NCBI GenBank assembly: GCA_016209605.1
Contig: JACQVS010000081.1
Span: forward strand, 1 to 46,080
DNA length: 46,080 bases
Origin: Planctomycetota bacterium
Lineage (GTDB): Bacteria > Planctomycetota > UBA8108 > JACQVS01
Direction of reading: 5' to 3'
Shown: positions 25,065-33,399 of the stretch, piece after piece
Layout of the letters: each line of letters starts with the position of its first letter
Numbering within the stretch: position 1 is the stretch's first letter
Notes under the pieces: model-generated
Databases searched by the model: none
What the model saw: only the letters and a program-made list of their open reading frames with translations
What the model was told of the DNA's origin: nothing
Program-made: the position numbers and the translations under genes

Positions 25065-25838
25065 TCAGACTCCCCTCTCCCGCTCCTCGTAGCCGTTGAA
25101 CCACCAGCTCCCCAGGAGCAGGAATCCGAGCGCGATTCCCAGGAGCACCCAGCGCGCCAGGTCCCCCTCGAGCGGCTGGAAAATGATCCGGCTGGGAGGC
25201 TGGACGCCGATCGCCTCGCCCGCCTCGTAAACCATCGACGAGGTGTAGAAGTGGATGGAGACCCGCTTCAAGATTCCGGGCACGTTGCCGATGAACACCT
25301 CGACGAAGAAGACGTAAGTGACGGAGATCAACATCGAGTGCCGGAAGGCGGCCGCGAAAAAATGGAAGAGGGCCAGGTAAGCGGGCGCCGCGAAGAGGAA
25401 GGCGGCGGCGAACCTCTCGAAAATCCCCTGCAGCTCTTCGGGATCGCTCAGCCGGCCCGCCTGGCAGAGCAGCCAGAAACCGCCGATCCCGAAGAGCGCC
25501 GCCGCCGGCAGGACGCTCAGGAACTTGCCCAGGTAAATGCCCCAGCGGGCGAGGGGGCGGGTGATCAGGTAAACCAGGGTTCCTTCGTCGCGGTCATCCG
25601 CCAGGGCGCCGGCGCCGAAAATCAGCATCAGCAGGGGAAAGATGAAGAGGCCGAAGAGCCGCACCACGACCCACTCGCCGAAGAACTCCGGGGTCATGCC
25701 GCGCCTGAGAGCCATCAAGGCGACCAGCCCGGCCGTCAAGGCGAGCAGCCCGCCGGCAATGAAAACTTTCCTCGACCGGAGCTGCCGGCGCGCCGAGTAG
25801 AGGATGAGGAAAATCCAGGCGCGGATGAAAACCATCAT
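25065..25838 (-). CDS. ABC-2 type transporter permease (second pair)
   Basis: This 257-aa protein has about six membrane segments (LLALTAGLVALMALRRG, WVVVRLFGLFIFPLLMLIFGAGALADDRDEGTLVYLITRPLARWGIYLGKFLSVLPAAALFG, and the last LLGIALGFLLLGSWWFNGY). The segment DDRDEGTLVYLITRPLARW with its EGT and TRP elements is typical of ABC-2/NosY-like permeases. ATGA overlap with the upstream ATPase gene indicates translational coupling. It is the last gene of the six-gene minus-strand operon. The substrate cannot be inferred. Confidence 0.82.
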   Translation of the reverse strand: MMVFIRAWIFLILYSARRQLRSRKVFIAGGLLALTAGLVALMALRRGMTPEFFGEWVVVRLFGLFIFPLLMLIFGAGALADDRDEGTLVYLITRPLARWGIYLGKFLSVLPAAALFGIGGFWLLCQAGRLSDPEELQGIFERFAAAFLFAAPAYLALFHFFAAAFRHSMLISVTYVFFVEVFIGNVPGILKRVSIHFYTSSMVYEAGEAIGVQPPSRIIFQPLEGDLARWVLLGIALGFLLLGSWWFNGYEERERGV

Positions 25839-26800
25839 GTTCTCGACCGGCTCCCTGTGATGAGGTAGTCAAAGATGGCCGCGATCGACGCATCCAGGGG
25901 CTCGAAGGCCTTCACCTCGAAGCCTTTTTCGAGGACGAGGCGTGGAAAACGGCGGAAGAAGGCCTCCGGGCCGTGCACCTTGACGGTCAACTCGCTCTCG
26001 CCGCCGTTCTCGTCCGCGCCCCTCGCCAGGGACACGCCCAGCACCGCCGGCAGCTGGACCAGCTCCCTCGCCAGCTCGCGCCCCCGCGCGCAGAGTATGC
26101 GCACGGTGAGCGGGTGGTCGTCCATGAGGTCGCGGATGCTCCGGACGGTGCCGGAAACCAGAACTCGCCCTTGCGCCATGAGGACGATCTGCTCGGTGCA
26201 GGCCTCGATCTCCTCGAGGATGTGGCTCGAGATGACCAGGGTCTTGCCGCCGTCGCGGAGCCGGCGGAAGAGGTCGAGTAGCTCCAGCCGCCCCGGCGGA
26301 TCGATTCCGGCGAGCGGTTCGTCGAGGATCAGGACCGGTGGATCGTGGGCCAGCGCCTGCGCGATCTTGATGCGCTGGCGCATGCCTTTCGAGCAGGCCC
26401 GCATCGGCTTGTGGGCGTGGGCGCTCATCCCCACCCGGGCGACCGCTTCGGCTGCCTGCCGCCGGGCCTGCCGTCGGGTCAGCCCCGACAGCCGGGCCAT
26501 GGTGGTGACGAACGTCAGCCCCGGCATCTCCTCGTGGAAGCTGTCCACCTCCGGGGCGAAGCCGATCCGCCGGCGCGCCGAGGCAGAACGCCACACCGGC
26601 TTTCCGAAGACCCGCACCTCGCCGAGCGACGGGCGGAGCTGTCCGGTGATGAGCTTGAGCAGCGTCGACTTGCCGGCGCCGTTGGGACCGAGAAGCCCGG
26701 TGATTCCCGGCGCCAGCTCGAGGTCGACCTCGCACAGGCCGATCACTTGCCCGTACCACTTCGAGACCGAGCGCACGGATATGGGCGGTAGCCCGTTCAC
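25835..26800 (-). CDS. ABC transporter ATP-binding protein (second pair)
   Basis: This roughly 321-aa ATPase has Walker A GPNGAGKST, a signature-type segment SKGMRQRIKIAQALAHDP, Walker B VLILDEPLAGID and the switch His in VISSHILEEIE. A C-terminal extension of about 90 residues follows. It drives the ABC-2 permease encoded next. The GTG at 26800 overlaps the previous permease stop as GTGA and follows GAGGTGG, so it is preferred over the ATG at 26860, which lies inside that gene. Confidence 0.9.
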   Translation of the reverse strand: MNGLPPISVRSVSKWYGQVIGLCEVDLELAPGITGLLGPNGAGKSTLLKLITGQLRPSLGEVRVFGKPVWRSASARRRIGFAPEVDSFHEEMPGLTFVTTMARLSGLTRRQARRQAAEAVARVGMSAHAHKPMRACSKGMRQRIKIAQALAHDPPVLILDEPLAGIDPPGRLELLDLFRRLRDGGKTLVISSHILEEIEACTEQIVLMAQGRVLVSGTVRSIRDLMDDHPLTVRILCARGRELARELVQLPAVLGVSLARGADENGGESELTVKVHGPEAFFRRFPRLVLEKGFEVKAFEPLDASIAAIFDYLITGSRSRT

Positions 26801-27699
26801 AGCACCACCTCGGTCTTGCCGACGCGCCGCCAGAACACCCAGACGGCGAGCGCCATCCACGCCCCCACCACCAGGGCCGCCCAGGGCCAGCGCTCCTCGT
26901 AGCGGTCAAGCTGGGCGCCGAAGAGGACGCTGGAGATCCAGCGCAAGTTGGCCCAGAAGTCGAGGAGAGACCAGCCCCACGGGTCGCCGCCTCCGGTTTT
27001 GCGGAAGAAGTTCCTCAAGGTGCTGCCGACGTACGGCAGGAAGAGGAAAAGGCCCGCCCAGGCGGCGATGATGGGGATGGTGCGCCGAAACCAAGCGGAG
27101 ACCCCCATGAGCACCACGGCAGGGGCGAGGCTGACCAGCGCGCCGTAGCCGAGGATGGCGAAGAGCAAGCGCGAGTGGTCCATCCAGTATTCGATCGAGT
27201 CGGTGAACACTCCGTACTCGATGAAAAGTGCCAGCGCCGGCAGCAGGGTGATGAGCGCGGCCAGCGCCGTGATGGCCAGTAGCTTCCCCAGAAAGTAGTG
27301 CAGCCGGGTGATGGGCTTCGAGAGGTAAAAGGCCACGGCGTGGAAGCGGAAGTCGTTGCCGATGAGGAGAGCGCCGCAGAAGGCGAGCATCAGCATGAGT
27401 ACGATATTCTGCGCGTAGATGAACTGCCGGTAGCTGTCGCCGGTCTCGGTGAAGAGGAAGCGCTGCACGAACTCCGGCAGCTTGCGCCCTTGCAGGGCGA
27501 ACTCCGCCTTCAGCCGGGTGAGGGTGTAAATCACCGCGAAGTAGAAGAGGAAATTGAGGAGGCCGATGAGCAGGAAGAACCAGAAGATCTTCCGCTTGAA
27601 CATCAAGGAGAGGCCGCTGCGGGCGATGGGCCAGAAGCGCCAGATCGGCGACCGCAGCCGGCCGCGCCAGGGGCGGTAGGCGCAGGCGTCGAGCTTCAT
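26797..27699 (-). CDS. ABC-2 type transporter permease (first pair)
   Basis: This 300-aa protein has about six membrane segments, beginning with FWFFLLIGLLNFLFYFAVIYTLT. A long soluble loop (LKAEFALQGRKLPEFVQRFLFTETGDSYRQF) follows. Then come IVLMLMLAFCGALLIGNDFRFHAVAFYLSKPITRLHYFLGKLLAITALAALITLLPALALF, the ABC-2 core. It is translationally coupled to both neighbours by ATGA and GTGA overlaps. It is larger than the second permease and shares the same type of core, so the two pairs look like diverged duplicates or partners of one exporter. The start ATG 27699 has AAGGA upstream. Confidence 0.85.
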   Translation of the reverse strand: MKLDACAYRPWRGRLRSPIWRFWPIARSGLSLMFKRKIFWFFLLIGLLNFLFYFAVIYTLTRLKAEFALQGRKLPEFVQRFLFTETGDSYRQFIYAQNIVLMLMLAFCGALLIGNDFRFHAVAFYLSKPITRLHYFLGKLLAITALAALITLLPALALFIEYGVFTDSIEYWMDHSRLLFAILGYGALVSLAPAVVLMGVSAWFRRTIPIIAAWAGLFLFLPYVGSTLRNFFRKTGGGDPWGWSLLDFWANLRWISSVLFGAQLDRYEERWPWAALVVGAWMALAVWVFWRRVGKTEVVL

Positions 27700-28673
27700 C
27701 GCGGCGCGTCCTTTTCCCCGGCTTCCCTGGACACGAGGCGCTGGAAGAGGCGGTCGAGGCGCTCGTGGTCGGGGCGCAGGGCCCGCAGCACCGGCGCTCC
27801 GTTGCCGCAGGAGCCATCGAGAGCGGCCAGGATCTCGAAGAAGCGCCGGTTGGGCCAGTTCTCGGGCACCTCCACTACCAGGCCGCCGTCCGCCTCGCCG
27901 CCGCCCCGCTCCGCCGGCAGCACCTGAGCGCCGGCCGCCTCGAGGGACTGAACGTAGCGGGCTTTTTCGCCATCGAGGTCGAGGCGGTAGCGGTTCCGCC
28001 AGTGGACCCGCAAGTCCTGGATGCGGCCGTTCGCCGCCACCTCGCCCCGATTCAGGATGAGCACGGAATCGCAGAGCTGATCGACCTCGTCGAGAAGGTG
28101 GGTCGAGAGGAGGATGGACTTGCCGAAGTCGCGTTGCAAGGAGCGGATCAGCTGCAGCATCGAGCGGCGGCTGGCCGGATCGAGGCTGCTCGTGGGCTCA
28201 TCGAGGATGAGCAGCTCGGGATCGTGAACCAGCGCCTGCGCCAGCTTGAAGCGCTGCTTCATGCCGGTGGAGTACTCCTCGATCCGGCGGTAGCGGGCCT
28301 CCTCGAGGCCGACGTAGTACAGGGTCTCGTGGGCCCGGCGCAGGGCCTGGCGCCGGGGCATGCCGGCGAGCTCCCCGGCCAGGGTGACGAACTGGACGGC
28401 GGTCAACCCCGGCACGAAGCTGTCGTTCTCCGGCATGTAGCCCACCCGGCCGCGGATGGCCAGCGACTGGCGGCGCAGGTCGAGCCCCAGAACCTCGCCG
28501 GCTCCGGAGCTGGGCTGGAGCAGCCCCAGGAGCACCTTGAGGAGGGTGGACTTCCCCGCGCCGTTGGGTCCCAGGAGCCCCACGGCCCCCATGGGCAAGG
28601 CGACCTCCTCGGCGCGGAAGGCGCAAAAGGAGCCGTAGTGGATGGCGAGCCGGTTCAGGCGGATCAAGTCCAT
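27696..28673 (-). CDS. ABC transporter ATP-binding protein (first pair)
   Basis: This roughly 325-aa ATPase has Walker A GPNGAGKST, signature-type STGMKQRFKLAQALVHDP, Walker B LLILDEPTSSLD and LLSTHLLDEVD. The C-terminal about 110 residues are an accessory region. It is paired with the permease starting at 27699 by ATGA. The open frame reaches 28727, but that overlaps the M28 peptidase; the ATG at 28673 sits before the natural N-terminus DLIRLNRLAIHYG. A TATAAT lies 9 bases before this ATG, so the four ABC genes may also be expressed from an internal, leaderless promoter. Confidence 0.92.
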   Translation of the reverse strand: MDLIRLNRLAIHYGSFCAFRAEEVALPMGAVGLLGPNGAGKSTLLKVLLGLLQPSSGAGEVLGLDLRRQSLAIRGRVGYMPENDSFVPGLTAVQFVTLAGELAGMPRRQALRRAHETLYYVGLEEARYRRIEEYSTGMKQRFKLAQALVHDPELLILDEPTSSLDPASRRSMLQLIRSLQRDFGKSILLSTHLLDEVDQLCDSVLILNRGEVAANGRIQDLRVHWRNRYRLDLDGEKARYVQSLEAAGAQVLPAERGGGEADGGLVVEVPENWPNRRFFEILAALDGSCGNGAPVLRALRPDHERLDRLFQRLVSREAGEKDAPR

Positions 28674-28682
28674 AAGAAGAAC

Positions 28683-28688
28683 ATTATA
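28683..28688 (-). promoter_or_regulatory. -10 box for the ABC genes, probably leaderless
   Basis: TATAAT on the minus strand lies in the 26-bp gap after the M28 peptidase stop and 9 bases before the ATPase ATG. No -35 match is visible. Confidence 0.4.
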
Positions 28689-28699
28689 TCTGGCTCTCC

Positions 28700-29551
28700 T
28701 TAGAACCGCTCCATTTTCCGCCCGCACAGCCGGATGACCTCGAGCATCAGCTCGTAGACCTTGACCATGGCCTGTGGATCGACCCGCGCCAGCCGGTCGT
28801 CCTGGGAATGGATGAGGCGGAGGATGCCCGGGGGGGTCGGGCTCCGCCGCGACAGGTAGTCGGCGACCCCTTGCGCCTCCGCGCGGGGAAGGATGGAGGA
28901 AGAGACGGTATCGACTCCGGCGGCGGAAAAGCTCAAGTCGTCGCCGGGTGGGAAAAACGCCGAGCCGAGGCGCTCCAGCCCCCGCCGCTCGGCCGCCAGC
29001 GCCAGGATGGCGGCAATGGTCCCCTGCCGGCCGTCGAGCGGTCCGAAGAAAAGGGTCTCCCCGAAAGCGTTGACGTCGAGGTTCAAGGTGCTGACCGCTC
29101 CTGGCCTCTTGAGTTCGACGAGGTTTTTTTGGACGAAAGCCTTCGAGCCCCGCAGCCCCTCCTCCTCGCGGTCGAAGAAGAGGAGGCGGACCTCGGCGGG
29201 AGGCGGGCTGGCTTTCAAGGCGCGGGCGACTTCGAGGAGCACCCCGCAGCTCGCCCCGTTGTCGACGGCCCCCTCCCCCGCCGCCACCCGGTCGAAGTGG
29301 GCGCCGAGAATCAGGAGGCGGCCCGGTGCCGCCGCGGCGGCGGCTTCGAAGCGCGCCTCGATGTTCTCGCCGCCGTCAAAGGCCTCCGCCGTGAAGGGGA
29401 TTTCCAGCCGCCGCAGCCGCTCTTGAACGGCTCGGCCGCGCTCCTCCCGCGGCGCCGCGGCGATACGTTTCACGTGCTCGAGGAGGCGGGCGTCGAGGCC
29501 GCTTTCGGCGGCGAGGAGAGAGCTGAGCAGGAAGAGCCAGCCGGCCGTCAC
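28700..29551 (-). CDS. M28-family metallopeptidase, exported
   Basis: This 283-aa protein starts with a signal-like stretch (TAGWLFLLSSLLAAESG). It carries the M28 zinc ligands: HFD (H85, D87), VDNGAS (D97), DREEEGL with the catalytic and bridging Glu pair (near E130/E131), and a late His in LIHSQDD. M28 enzymes are aminopeptidases or carboxypeptidases with two zinc ions. The start is a GTG whose GTGA overlaps the stop of the upstream lipoprotein gene. Its stop is 26 bp before the first ABC ATPase. It belongs to the six-gene operon; substrate unknown. Confidence 0.88.
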   Translation of the reverse strand: MTAGWLFLLSSLLAAESGLDARLLEHVKRIAAAPREERGRAVQERLRRLEIPFTAEAFDGGENIEARFEAAAAAAPGRLLILGAHFDRVAAGEGAVDNGASCGVLLEVARALKASPPPAEVRLLFFDREEEGLRGSKAFVQKNLVELKRPGAVSTLNLDVNAFGETLFFGPLDGRQGTIAAILALAAERRGLERLGSAFFPPGDDLSFSAAGVDTVSSSILPRAEAQGVADYLSRRSPTPPGILRLIHSQDDRLARVDPQAMVKVYELMLEVIRLCGRKMERF

Positions 29552-30777
29552 GGCATGTATTTCTCGATTTCCTCGAGAGAGACCCCCAGCACCTTTTCGG
29601 CCACCGCCTTGAGCTGCTCGCGCTCCCCCTGGAAGCAGAAGGTGGCGTGCCGGTGGACGAGGCTCTCGCCGGGAGCCAGCTCCTTCACCGGGGAGACGCT
29701 TTCCAGCTCGAAGAAGGGGTACTTGCTCCCCTCGGGCGTGGTGCTGTCGGAGTTGTAGGACTGGAAGGCGTCGCCGGTGTAGGGCTTGGGATTGTCCTTG
29801 GCCCAGGAGAAGCTGGCGTAGGTCCCCTCCGCATGGACATCGAACTTCACGAGGATGAGAAGGCTTTTTTCCCGGTCGTAGGCGCCGGCGAAGCCGGTGC
29901 TGCGCCTGGCGCCGATGCCGAATTTCCCCTCCTTCTGGGCATCGGCCCGGAAGAGCACGGCGTTGCCGACCACCTTGAATCGCTCCGGGGTCTCCACCGA
30001 GACCTTGCCGAAGTAGTCATCGTTGAACCGGGGGCCCAGCTCGGGGCTGTCGCCGGGCTTGAAGGGGCCGATGATCACCGCCTTGGGGCCGGCGTTGAAC
30101 TGGCCGAGGATCCAGATGCAGAGCAAGCCCTTGTCCTTCTCCCACTTCGCCTCGCCGGCGTTGGTCAGGGTGTTCAGGGAGTAGGAGCCGGCGTAGCTCA
30201 AGCCGGCGGGGAGCGGCAAGCCGATTTCCTCGTTGAGCTTCTGGGCCGGTATGCTGCCGAGCTCGCGCTGCACCTTCGCCTTGAAGGAGTTGCCGAGGTA
30301 GTTGGTGAAGGCCATGCCGCGGCTGAGCACCACTTGCTGGTCATTGGCGGAGACCACCTCCATGGGCCCCTTGTTCAGGTCGTCGGGAACTTTCCAGTGC
30401 TTGCGGTCCACCTCCTCGCCCGGCTTGAAGTAAATTCCGAAGCTGCCCGCTTCGGGGCCGATCCAGAAGCGGTCCTGCCCGCCAAAGTTGTTGAACTGCT
30501 CGTGCACCTCCCCTTCGGCGATGTCGCTCAAGCAGAGGAAGCCGGCGGACTCCACCGCGCCGACCTTGGTGGTCAAGATCCGCCCCTGCAGCGAGGGAGC
30601 CACCAGGATCCGGGAGTCCCCCTCCCCCTTGAGTTCGTAAACCCTTCCGGACCGGACCATCACGTGGTTGCGGATCGACTGGTAGTTTTGCGAGCAGGAT
30701 GAGTTGAGCATCATGGCGATGAAGAGAATGGTGGAAAATTTGGCCGAATTGAGGATGGATCGGAACGACAGTTTCAT
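29548..30777 (-). CDS. DUF6786-like predicted lipoprotein
   Basis: This 409-aa protein resembles DUF6786 proteins: short signal peptide ending LNSSCSQ (a possible but weak lipobox), VAPSLQGRILTTKV, FNNFGGQDRFWIGPEAGSFGIYFKPG, and VSPVKELAPGESLVHRHATFCFQG. The beta-rich pattern with the FGGQDRFWIGPEAG block and late His resembles galactose-mutarotase-like folds, but catalytic residues are not certain. The start at 30777 is strongly supported by GGGAGGTGAC directly before it; an ATG at 30813 is also in frame. It is the first gene of the operon leading to the peptidase and ABC genes. Confidence 0.68.
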   Translation of the reverse strand: MKLSFRSILNSAKFSTILFIAMMLNSSCSQNYQSIRNHVMVRSGRVYELKGEGDSRILVAPSLQGRILTTKVGAVESAGFLCLSDIAEGEVHEQFNNFGGQDRFWIGPEAGSFGIYFKPGEEVDRKHWKVPDDLNKGPMEVVSANDQQVVLSRGMAFTNYLGNSFKAKVQRELGSIPAQKLNEEIGLPLPAGLSYAGSYSLNTLTNAGEAKWEKDKGLLCIWILGQFNAGPKAVIIGPFKPGDSPELGPRFNDDYFGKVSVETPERFKVVGNAVLFRADAQKEGKFGIGARRSTGFAGAYDREKSLLILVKFDVHAEGTYASFSWAKDNPKPYTGDAFQSYNSDSTTPEGSKYPFFELESVSPVKELAPGESLVHRHATFCFQGEREQLKAVAEKVLGVSLEEIEKYMP

Positions 30778-30823
30778 GTCACCTCCCAGAATTTGATGCG
30801 ATGGTGTTTTCATTTAGGGTAGA

Positions 30824-30875
30824 GTCTATAGTATTTTTCACGCGGCGAAGACGCCGTGTGAAAAATACTATAGAC
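30824..30875. promoter_or_regulatory. 24-bp-arm palindrome in a divergent intergenic region
   Basis: Arms 30824-30847 and 30852-30875 are inverse copies apart from one G-T pair, with loop AAGA. Each arm carries TACTAT pointing outward (30866-30871 plus; 30828-30833 minus), which could be weak -10 boxes for the two divergent genes. The right arm ends 13 bp before the ATG at 30889. It may be an operator, a cruciform, or an mRNA hairpin. Confidence 0.6.
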
Positions 30876-30888
30876 AATTATCAAACCC

Positions 30889-31845
30889 ATGCCAAGACAT
30901 AAACCCTTATCTCGCGACGAGGCCTGGAAGTGGAAGGTGAAGGGGCCGGCCGACAACGCCGGCCTGGGCATGCTTTACGAGCCCGGGAACTGGGGCGACC
31001 TCCTCAAAGCCGCGGTGCTTGCGCCTCTCGTGCAGCGGCTGGTCGGCCTCCAGCCAGATGGAGCCCTGAAAATCCTCGATCCGTTTGCCGGCAAGCCCTT
31101 CTACCCGCTCACGGAGGCTGCGGCGCTCCGCTGCCGGCTCCTGGGCGGGACCGCTCTGGGAGAGGCGCTGCGCCCCTTCCTCGAGCGCCGGCAATTTCCC
31201 AGCGCCGGCAGCCTGGCCCTCGCGCTGGCGGCGCGGCCTGGCGGCCCGCCGGCGGCGGAGCTGGCGGTCTACGACCTCGAGCCCTCCTCGCTCCGGGAAT
31301 GGCGCTGCGAGCCGGCGGCGCGAGTTCTGGCGATCTCCTCCGGGTACGAGGCGCTGTCCGCGCCGGAGGCTGAGGCAGCCGGCTTGATCATCTTCGATCC
31401 TTACGACCTGTTCGACCGCTGGCAAGAGGTGCTGCCGCGAGCCCTGGCCTTGTTCCCGCGCTGCGCTCTGCTCTTTTACCTCTACAACAAGTCGCCGCGC
31501 GGCCCGGGCTTCGCGCGCCGATATCTCTCCTTCCGCCGTGCGCTGAAGAAGGGGCTCGAGCCCCTGAAGGAAAAAGCCTGGGCCAGGCTCTATCGAGCGC
31601 CGGCCGATGCCATCCTGCCGCGATCCTTTCACGAGGTGATCGTGGCCGGGCCGAGAGACCGGCTGGCGGGGCTGGAGGCCCCCCTCGAGCGGTCCGCCGC
31701 GGAGCTGGCGGAGACGATCTGGCGCCAGGGAGTCGCCGAGGATCCTCTAGGCGACCTCTCCCTTTCAGTACGACCTCCCTTTCCAGGCGGCCCCCTTCCG
31801 GGACCAGCGATTCCAGGCCGAGGTGAAGGTCATCAAAGCGTATAA
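30889..31845 (+). CDS. RlmJ-like methyltransferase-fold protein with altered catalytic motif
   Basis: This 318-aa protein shows the block order of RlmJ (23S rRNA m6A2030 methyltransferase): GNWGDLLK (33-40; RlmJ GNHADVLKH), LDPFAG (63-68; RlmJ LDTHAGAG), FPSAGS (103-108), EPSSLREW (131-138) and GLIIFDPYD (165-173; RlmJ IDPPYE). The N6-adenine motif DPPY is here DPYD, so methyl transfer may be lost or changed. It is distant and the assignment rests on motif order. The last 27 residues overlap the convergent HpnB gene by 81 bp. It is divergent from the DUF6786 gene across the long palindrome. Confidence 0.55.
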   Translation: MPRHKPLSRDEAWKWKVKGPADNAGLGMLYEPGNWGDLLKAAVLAPLVQRLVGLQPDGALKILDPFAGKPFYPLTEAAALRCRLLGGTALGEALRPFLERRQFPSAGSLALALAARPGGPPAAELAVYDLEPSSLREWRCEPAARVLAISSGYEALSAPEAEAAGLIIFDPYDLFDRWQEVLPRALALFPRCALLFYLYNKSPRGPGFARRYLSFRRALKKGLEPLKEKAWARLYRAPADAILPRSFHEVIVAGPRDRLAGLEAPLERSAAELAETIWRQGVAEDPLGDLSLSVRPPFPGGPLPGPAIPGRGEGHQSV

Positions 31846-32934
31846 AAGCGCCGCCAGGGGCAAGGTCCAGCAAAAGAGGGCGGGCACGCGATGGTGCCGG
31901 ACGTACGGGTAAAGCGCCAGCGATTGGAGGATCCAGGCGCCGAGAGCGAATGCCGCCGCCGGCCATCCCCCCCTCAGTAGCGCGGCGCCGGCCAGGAGGG
32001 GCGGCGACACGAAGAAAACCGCCAGCCCCAGGAGGACGGCGGCGAGGAGATCCCAGCGACAGCGCAGTTGATGGAAGGCGCAGCGGGAGATCATGGCCCA
32101 CAGCTCCCGCAGCGACCGGTAAGGCCGGATCGAGGCGATGCCGGCGTCGAGCCCCAGCCAGAGCCGTCCGCCCGCGGCGCGCACCGCCTTCGAAAGGGCT
32201 ACGTCATCGATGAAGGCGCCGCGGATGGTCGCGAGGCCGCCCGCCGCTTCGAGCTTCTCCCTCCGCGCCAGGATGCAGCCGCCGGCGGCCGCGGATACTT
32301 TCGCGCCGGGCCGGGAAATCGCCCGGAAGGGGTAGATGAGCTGGAAGAAAAATACGAACGGCGGGATGAGCAGCCGCTCCCAGAAGCTGCCGGCGTGCAG
32401 GCGGGCCATCACCGAAACCAGATCGTAAGGCCCTTTCTCCGCCTGCGCCAGCAAGGCCCGCACCGAGGATCCAGCGTGCTCGATGTCCGCATCGGTGAAG
32501 AGGAGCCACTCCGGCCCGGCCGGGGGGTGGATCCTCCGGCATTCTTCCAAGCCGGCGGCCAGGGCGTGGACTTTGCCGGACCAGCCGGGAGGCGGCGGGG
32601 GCGGAGAGACGACCCATAGCCGCCGGGAGGCCTTCAACTCCTCCGCCAAGGAACGCGCCAGCGCCGACGTGCCGTCGCTCGAGCGGTCGTCGACGAGGAC
32701 CACGCCGGCCAGGTCCGGCTGTTGAGCGAGCAGGCGAGGGAGCGTTCGGGGGATCACCTCGGCCTCGTTGCGGGCCGGGACGACCGCCAGTACCGTGGCG
32801 CCAAGGGCGGCTGGGCGCGGACCTTCCTCGACCGCCGAGAGGAAGCAGGTTTTCGGCCAGCGCCGCTGCCGGTCGAGGGAGAGGGCGAGCCAGAAGAGGA
32901 AGATGGCCAGAGTAAGGAGCTCTTGCAAGAACAA
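31765..32934 (-). CDS. hpnB: Hopanoid-associated glycosyltransferase HpnB
   Basis: This 389-aa family 2 glycosyltransferase has one N-terminal membrane segment. The GT2 domain carries VVPARNEAEVIPRTLPRLLAQQ, VVLVDDRSSDGT, PPPPGWSGKVHALAAGL, LFTDADIEH and the HpnB-type run FFFQLIYPFRAISRPGAKVSAAAGGCILARREKLEAAGGLATIRGAFIDDVALSKAVRAAGGR. C-terminal membrane segments follow. HpnB is found with hopanoid genes and probably glycosylates a lipid. No squalene-hopene cyclase is in the window. The start is TTG 32934; an in-frame stop lies 12 bp upstream, so no ATG is available. It overlaps the RlmJ-like gene tail to tail. Confidence 0.88.
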   Translation of the reverse strand: MFLQELLTLAIFLFWLALSLDRQRRWPKTCFLSAVEEGPRPAALGATVLAVVPARNEAEVIPRTLPRLLAQQPDLAGVVLVDDRSSDGTSALARSLAEELKASRRLWVVSPPPPPPGWSGKVHALAAGLEECRRIHPPAGPEWLLFTDADIEHAGSSVRALLAQAEKGPYDLVSVMARLHAGSFWERLLIPPFVFFFQLIYPFRAISRPGAKVSAAAGGCILARREKLEAAGGLATIRGAFIDDVALSKAVRAAGGRLWLGLDAGIASIRPYRSLRELWAMISRCAFHQLRCRWDLLAAVLLGLAVFFVSPPLLAGAALLRGGWPAAAFALGAWILQSLALYPYVRHHRVPALFCWTLPLAALLYALMTFTSAWNRWSRKGAAWKGRSY

Positions 32935-32949
32935 GGTGATATTTTCTTA

Positions 32950-32976
32950 GCTCGGTTGCGGGCGAAGCCCGCATTA
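32950..32976 (+). repeat. 27-bp dispersed repeat, copy B, with GCGAAGC mini-hairpin
   Basis: Identical over 27 bp to 11855-11881. The hairpin core TGCGGGC-GAA-GCCCGCA is at 32959-32975. It sits between the hpnB start and the stop codon of the 87-aa gene. Confidence 0.8.
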
Positions 32977-32981
32977 CGTGC

Positions 32982-33245
32982 TTACTTCGGCTCCACCTCC
33001 CCCTCATAGGCGACCGGAAACATCATCAGCTCGTGGTACTTCTCGACCATCCCGTAACCGGCGAACTTGACCTTCCCGTAAAGTTTTTGCTGGGTGCGCG
33101 GGCAGAGCAAGTTGACCACCTTTTCCAAGCGGGGATCGTTGGCTTTGAGGGGGCGGGGCGGATCAAAGGCGTTGTCAGTGCCATCCAGATAAGGACGGAA
33201 GTCGGCGATCAATCCATTGGGGCTTTGGTAGACAAAAACATCCAT
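32982..33245 (-). CDS. Small uncharacterised protein
   Basis: This 87-aa soluble protein (MDVFVYQSPNGLIADFR, LEKVVNLLCPRTQQKLYGKV, KYHELMMFPVAYEGEVEPK) was not recognised. It has a good ribosome binding site GAGGAG 11 bases before the ATG and TATAAA just upstream, which supports it as a real, separately transcribed gene. It lies between the hpnB repeat and the divergent topA promoter region. Confidence 0.7.
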   Translation of the reverse strand: MDVFVYQSPNGLIADFRPYLDGTDNAFDPPRPLKANDPRLEKVVNLLCPRTQQKLYGKVKFAGYGMVEKYHELMMFPVAYEGEVEPK

Positions 33246-33399
33246 CCGACAAAATCTCCTCGAATTTTTATATCATCTTATCAGTATTCCCGTTATCTAG
33301 ACGGCTTTTCAAAAGATCGCCAGGCGGAAAAACTTGCCACTCGCGCTGGCAGGGTGGATTATAGCCGCTATGGCAGAAAAGAGAAGGATGGGGCTGGCT

